From assembly GCA_005239635.1 (NCBI GenBank), contig SBBQ01000040.1, positions 1 through 64,000 on the forward strand: a DNA stretch of 64,000 nucleotides, written 5' to 3'. The notes under the pieces were generated by a model. The model ran no database searches. It was not told where the DNA came from and saw only the letters and a program-made list of their open reading frames with translations. Source of the stretch: Uliginosibacterium gangwonense. GTDB taxonomy: Bacteria; Pseudomonadota; Gammaproteobacteria; Burkholderiales; Rhodocyclaceae. Below, in pieces: positions 61,048 through 64,000 of the stretch (the first letter of the stretch is position 1; every line of letters begins with the position of its first letter). The position numbers were made by a program, and so were the translations under genes.

Positions 61048-62379
61048 ATGAATGCGGTGGGTGATCTGGTAAATGATGGCGCGAATGCAGCGGAGGTGCG
61101 ATCGCTTGAGACGATCATTCGCGCCGTGCAAGATGCCTTCGCACAACCACAGGCTACATTAGAGTGGGCCATTCTCTTAGGCGCACTATGTTTGGCTGCG
61201 GCCTTGAGTGCAGCCATTCGTAGAGCGCCTGTCACTGTTACACATGACTTGGCGCGTGGCAGCGTGCGTCGTCTAAGCTTCCCGTTGCTGGGCATTGCGC
61301 TCATGTTGTGCGCTCGCGGCATATTTCATATTTCCGGCCACCATTCCAGCCCCTTTATTGATCACGCGATCGTGTTGCTTGTTGCGCTCGCAATTGTGCG
61401 TATGGGCGTGTTTGCGCTGCGCCAAGCCTTTGCGCCTTCAGGTTGGCTTGCATCGTTTGAGCGCTTTATTGCAATTGTAGTGTGGTCGCTCATTGCGCTG
61501 CATTTCACCGGCTTGTTGCCGGACGTTATTGCCTGGCTCGACAGCATCACCTTGCCGCTTGGCAAACAGTCTTTATCGTTATGGACGATCTTGCATGGCA
61601 GCCTTTGGGTGTTGGCCATGCTGTTGTTTGCGTTATGGCTGGCGGGCTTGGTTGAGCATCGTTTGATGCAGGCACAAGGCCTAGATAGCAGCATTCGCAT
61701 TGTCGTTTCACGCGTGGTCAAAGCGCTACTATCATTCCTTGCGATTTTGATTGTTTTGCCGCTTGTTGGCATCGATCTTTCTGCGCTGTCGGTGTTTGGA
61801 GGTGCGCTTGGCGTGGGCTTGGGCTTTGGTTTGCAAAAAATCATGGCCAACTATGTGTCTGGCTTCATTATTTTGCTAGATCGCTCGATTCGCCTCGGCA
61901 ATGTGATTTCGGTATCAGGCGTACGTGGCCAGGTTACGCAAATTACAACGCGCTATACCGTGCTTCGTAAAGTCTCTGGCACTGAAGTTTTGGTGCCTAA
62001 TGAAACGCTCATAGGCTCGATTATTGAAAGCGATACGCTGAGCGATACCAAAATTCTGCTGACCTTAAAGCTTCAGGTCGCCTACAACACGGATTTAGAG
62101 CGAGCGATGGCGATGATGGAGCAAGCTGCGCGAGATCAGAAGCGTGTTCTTGCGGATCCGCCGCCCGTTGCCTTTGTTGAGGCATTTGCTGATTCGGGCG
62201 TCAATATGGGGCTAGGATTTTGGATCGACAATCCTGAAGAGGGGAGCCGCGGCACCTTGTCAGATATTCACTTGGCAATTTGGCGCATGTTCAAAGCTGA
62301 AAATATTGAAATTCCGTTCCCTCAGCAAGAAATCAGAATTTTGCCGACAAAAGGGCGCGATATCCCGCAAGAAAATTAA
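61048..62379 (+). CDS. MscS-family mechanosensitive channel
   Basis: 443 residues with about six membrane segments. The pore helix and following domain read SVFGGALGVGLGFGLQKIMANYVSGFIILLDRSIRLGNVI (glycine/alanine packing motif), followed by the beta domain with VRGQVTQITTRYTVLRKVSGTEVLVPNETLI. The extra N-terminal segments put it among the larger MscS relatives. It protects against hypo-osmotic shock. Confidence 0.9.
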   Translation: MNAVGDLVNDGANAAEVRSLETIIRAVQDAFAQPQATLEWAILLGALCLAAALSAAIRRAPVTVTHDLARGSVRRLSFPLLGIALMLCARGIFHISGHHSSPFIDHAIVLLVALAIVRMGVFALRQAFAPSGWLASFERFIAIVVWSLIALHFTGLLPDVIAWLDSITLPLGKQSLSLWTILHGSLWVLAMLLFALWLAGLVEHRLMQAQGLDSSIRIVVSRVVKALLSFLAILIVLPLVGIDLSALSVFGGALGVGLGFGLQKIMANYVSGFIILLDRSIRLGNVISVSGVRGQVTQITTRYTVLRKVSGTEVLVPNETLIGSIIESDTLSDTKILLTLKLQVAYNTDLERAMAMMEQAARDQKRVLADPPPVAFVEAFADSGVNMGLGFWIDNPEEGSRGTLSDIHLAIWRMFKAENIEIPFPQQEIRILPTKGRDIPQEN

Positions 62380-62498
62380 GCGCAATCTGCATAAGCATTT
62401 GACCTCGCTCAAGAAACATCAGATTTATGTAGGTTTGCGAAGCTGGTTGTCGTAGAATAATCTAGCCCAATTCGGGGTTTTGTTTGCAGGTTTGACAT

Positions 62499-63671
62499 AT
62501 GTCGATGCTTTCTGGTGTTTTGAATATGCCTTGGTGGGGTTATGTGCTGGTTGCGCTGGCCTTTACGCACGCCACAATTGCTGCTGTAACGATTTATCTA
62601 CATCGCCATCAGGCGCACCGTGCACTTGAGTTGCACGCCATTCCAAGCCATTTTTTCCGCTTCTGGCTGTGGTTGTCCACCGGCATGGTGACCAAGGAAT
62701 GGGCATCTATCCACCGCAAGCATCACGCTAAGTGTGAAACGGCTGAAGATCCGCATAGCCCGCAAGTGTTTGGTATTCGCAAGGTTTTCTTTGAAGGCGC
62801 TGAGCTTTATCGCGCAGAAGCCAAAAACAAAGAAACGATGGAAAAATACGGTCACGGTACGCCCGATGACTGGATTGAGCGCAATGTCTATACCCCGCAT
62901 AGCGCCAAAGGTATTTTCCTGATGCTGATGATTAATTTGGTGTTGTTCGGCCCTCTTGGTTTGACCATCTGGGCTGTGCAAATGATCTGGATTCCGCTGA
63001 CCGCGGCAGGCATTATCAATGGTGTTGGCCACTACTGGGGCTACCGCAATTACGCGTGTGCAGATGCTTCAACCAATATCTTGCCTTGGGGCATCATTAT
63101 TGGTGGTGAAGAGTTGCACAACAACCATCACGCATTTGCAACCTCTGCTAAATTGTCATCAAAGTGGTACGAGTTTGATATCGGCTGGTTCTACATTCGC
63201 GTATTGGAAATTCTTGGCCTAGCTCGCGTTAAGAAGACGATTCCTCAACCGCGTTTCCATAAAGAAGTTCCGGCGGTGGATATTGCAACGCTACAAGCGG
63301 TTATTACGCATCGCTATGATGTGATGACACGATATATGCGTTCGCTCAAGTCTATTTACCGTGAAGAGTTTTCTAAGCTCAAGTCCTCTGCGCATCTGGA
63401 CGGCGAGGGTATGCGCCACTTTAAGGCGTGGATTGCCAAAGACAAGCAATTGCCTGAAGCGCGTCAAGCTGAGTTGGAAACAGTTCTGGCGCAAACCAGT
63501 CGTTTGGCAACGCTGCATGCGATGCGTCAGGAATTGAGCGCACTTTGGGCGCGTTCATCCGCCAGTAATGAGCAGTTGTTAAAGCAGTTGCAAGACTGGT
63601 GTCATCGCGCTGAACAAAGCGGCATTGAGCAACTGCGCGACTTCTCGTTGCGCTTACGCCGTTACGCGTAA
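62499..63671 (+). CDS. Acyl-lipid/acyl-CoA delta-9-type fatty acid desaturase
   Basis: 390 residues. It carries the three histidine boxes: HRHQAHR (HxxxxH), HRKHH and HNNHH, in four membrane segments. The order matches bacterial stearoyl-CoA-type desaturases (DesC/Ole1-like). A helical C-terminal extension of about 110 residues follows the last box. The enzyme introduces a double bond into saturated acyl chains in the membrane. Terminator at 63685. Confidence 0.93.
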   Translation: MSMLSGVLNMPWWGYVLVALAFTHATIAAVTIYLHRHQAHRALELHAIPSHFFRFWLWLSTGMVTKEWASIHRKHHAKCETAEDPHSPQVFGIRKVFFEGAELYRAEAKNKETMEKYGHGTPDDWIERNVYTPHSAKGIFLMLMINLVLFGPLGLTIWAVQMIWIPLTAAGIINGVGHYWGYRNYACADASTNILPWGIIIGGEELHNNHHAFATSAKLSSKWYEFDIGWFYIRVLEILGLARVKKTIPQPRFHKEVPAVDIATLQAVITHRYDVMTRYMRSLKSIYREEFSKLKSSAHLDGEGMRHFKAWIAKDKQLPEARQAELETVLAQTSRLATLHAMRQELSALWARSSASNEQLLKQLQDWCHRAEQSGIEQLRDFSLRLRRYA

Positions 63672-63684
63672 TACGTTGCTGTGC

Positions 63685-63720
63685 CAATAAAAAACGGGGC
63701 TTTGGCCCCGTTTTTTATTG
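63685..63720 (+). terminator. Intrinsic terminator after the desaturase gene
   Basis: CAATAAAAAACGGGGC, loop TTTG, GCCCCGTTTTTTATTG: a perfect 16-bp palindrome with T-run, 14 bases after the stop. Confidence 0.95.
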
Positions 63721-64000
63721 CATATTTGTTTTTAGGCCTGTTGTACGACTTGTAGCCTGTGGTTTCAATCACATACGCTAGCGCTACGCTGTACTATCCC
63801 TGTTCTGTTTCTTGTAGTTTTGTCCGGGCGCGACTCGCTCGCGAAGAGCGAGCTGTTGTATTGAATCTGTGCGTAAATAAGGTTTGAAAGCGCGTGTTGA
63901 TTTAAGTAGGGGCAAAAATGCAACGGACAACCGGTTTGCGCTGAAAGATAGGGGGCTGTTGAGCAGAGCATGCTCTGTATAGGCGCAGTATCGCTTAACC
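63721..64000. other. Gene-free end of window
   Basis: 280 bases. A 7-bp hairpin (CTCGCTC, GCGAA, GAGCGAG) lies at about 63836-63854 and a 12-bp palindrome AGAGCATGCTCT at about 63964-63975. No gene, rRNA or tRNA recognised; a 68-residue reverse ORF here is not credible. Confidence 0.4.

Noticed and set aside
63765-63971. 68-residue reverse ORF at the right edge
   Set aside because: Low-complexity sense, no ribosome-binding site, no family features.

Overview
The window looks like a chromosomal stretch from a betaproteobacterium, most likely of the order Burkholderiales. Base composition is in the mid-50s % GC by eye. The run panC-panB-deoxynucleoside kinase-folK-pcnB-HAD phosphatase-hda-PerM-purM, and the run glnE / YhdP / nitrilase / tldD, are arrangements I know from Burkholderiales. 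I cannot name genus or species from sequence alone. No rRNA, tRNA or CRISPR array is visible. One truncated insertion sequence (IS3-family transposase end) sits at the left edge.

Layout. 1-100: IS3-type remnant. 241-4629: exporter operon (HlyD-type adaptor, LolD/MacB-type ATPase, two FtsX-type permeases). 4630-5528: AT-richer island with one orphan exported protein. 5529-14585: a long leftward block with nitronate monooxygenase, pantothenate genes, dNK, folK, pcnB, HAD phosphatase, hda and PerM. 15048-20585: rightward purM and an RND efflux pair. 20612-25832: small secreted protein, an unknown two-part protein, alpha/beta hydrolase, miaA, mutL. 25906-29824: membrane-anchored TIR-like protein, EamA transporter, ABC-F ATPase. 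29851-34184: LPS core genes (waaA, waaC, WaaE-like transferase, nucleotide-sugar epimerase). 34186-38275: apaH, olsA/olsB for ornithine lipids, a glycine-zipper lipoprotein, a PfkB kinase. 38424-48587: glnE, YhdP, nitrilase, FeeM-like acyltransferase, tldD. 48704-50558: radical SAM protein and TauE-type permease. 50920-55996: two GT4 glycosyltransferases, a zinc phospholipase C-like protein, a PAP2 phosphatase and DedA. 56109-63671: lipoprotein, TerC, purN, DUF3108 protein, rsmB, MscS channel, acyl desaturase.

The strongest unexplained signal is a 9-mer, TTTGCCAAT (reverse ATTGGCAAA). I counted 43 exact copies on the two strands, against about 0.5 expected by chance in 64 kb. Copies are dispersed, occur in all reading frames, inside genes and between them. 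This is the signature of a DNA-uptake-type signal or another genome-wide protein-recognition word, and it does not resemble the Neisseria or Pasteurellaceae uptake words I know.

A second signal is regulatory. Three genes of the 50.9-55.2 kb lipid/glycosyl cluster carry upstream arrays of Pho-box-like heptamers (near CTGTCAT) at exact 11-bp steps, always in the direction of the gene; olsBA has a weaker one. With the enzymes encoded (phospholipase C-like, PAP2, two glycosyltransferases, ornithine lipid synthesis), this suggests a phosphate-starvation membrane-lipid remodelling programme. That is an inference and needs a matrix scan. A third item is a membrane-anchored TIR-like protein that appears to lack the catalytic glutamate.
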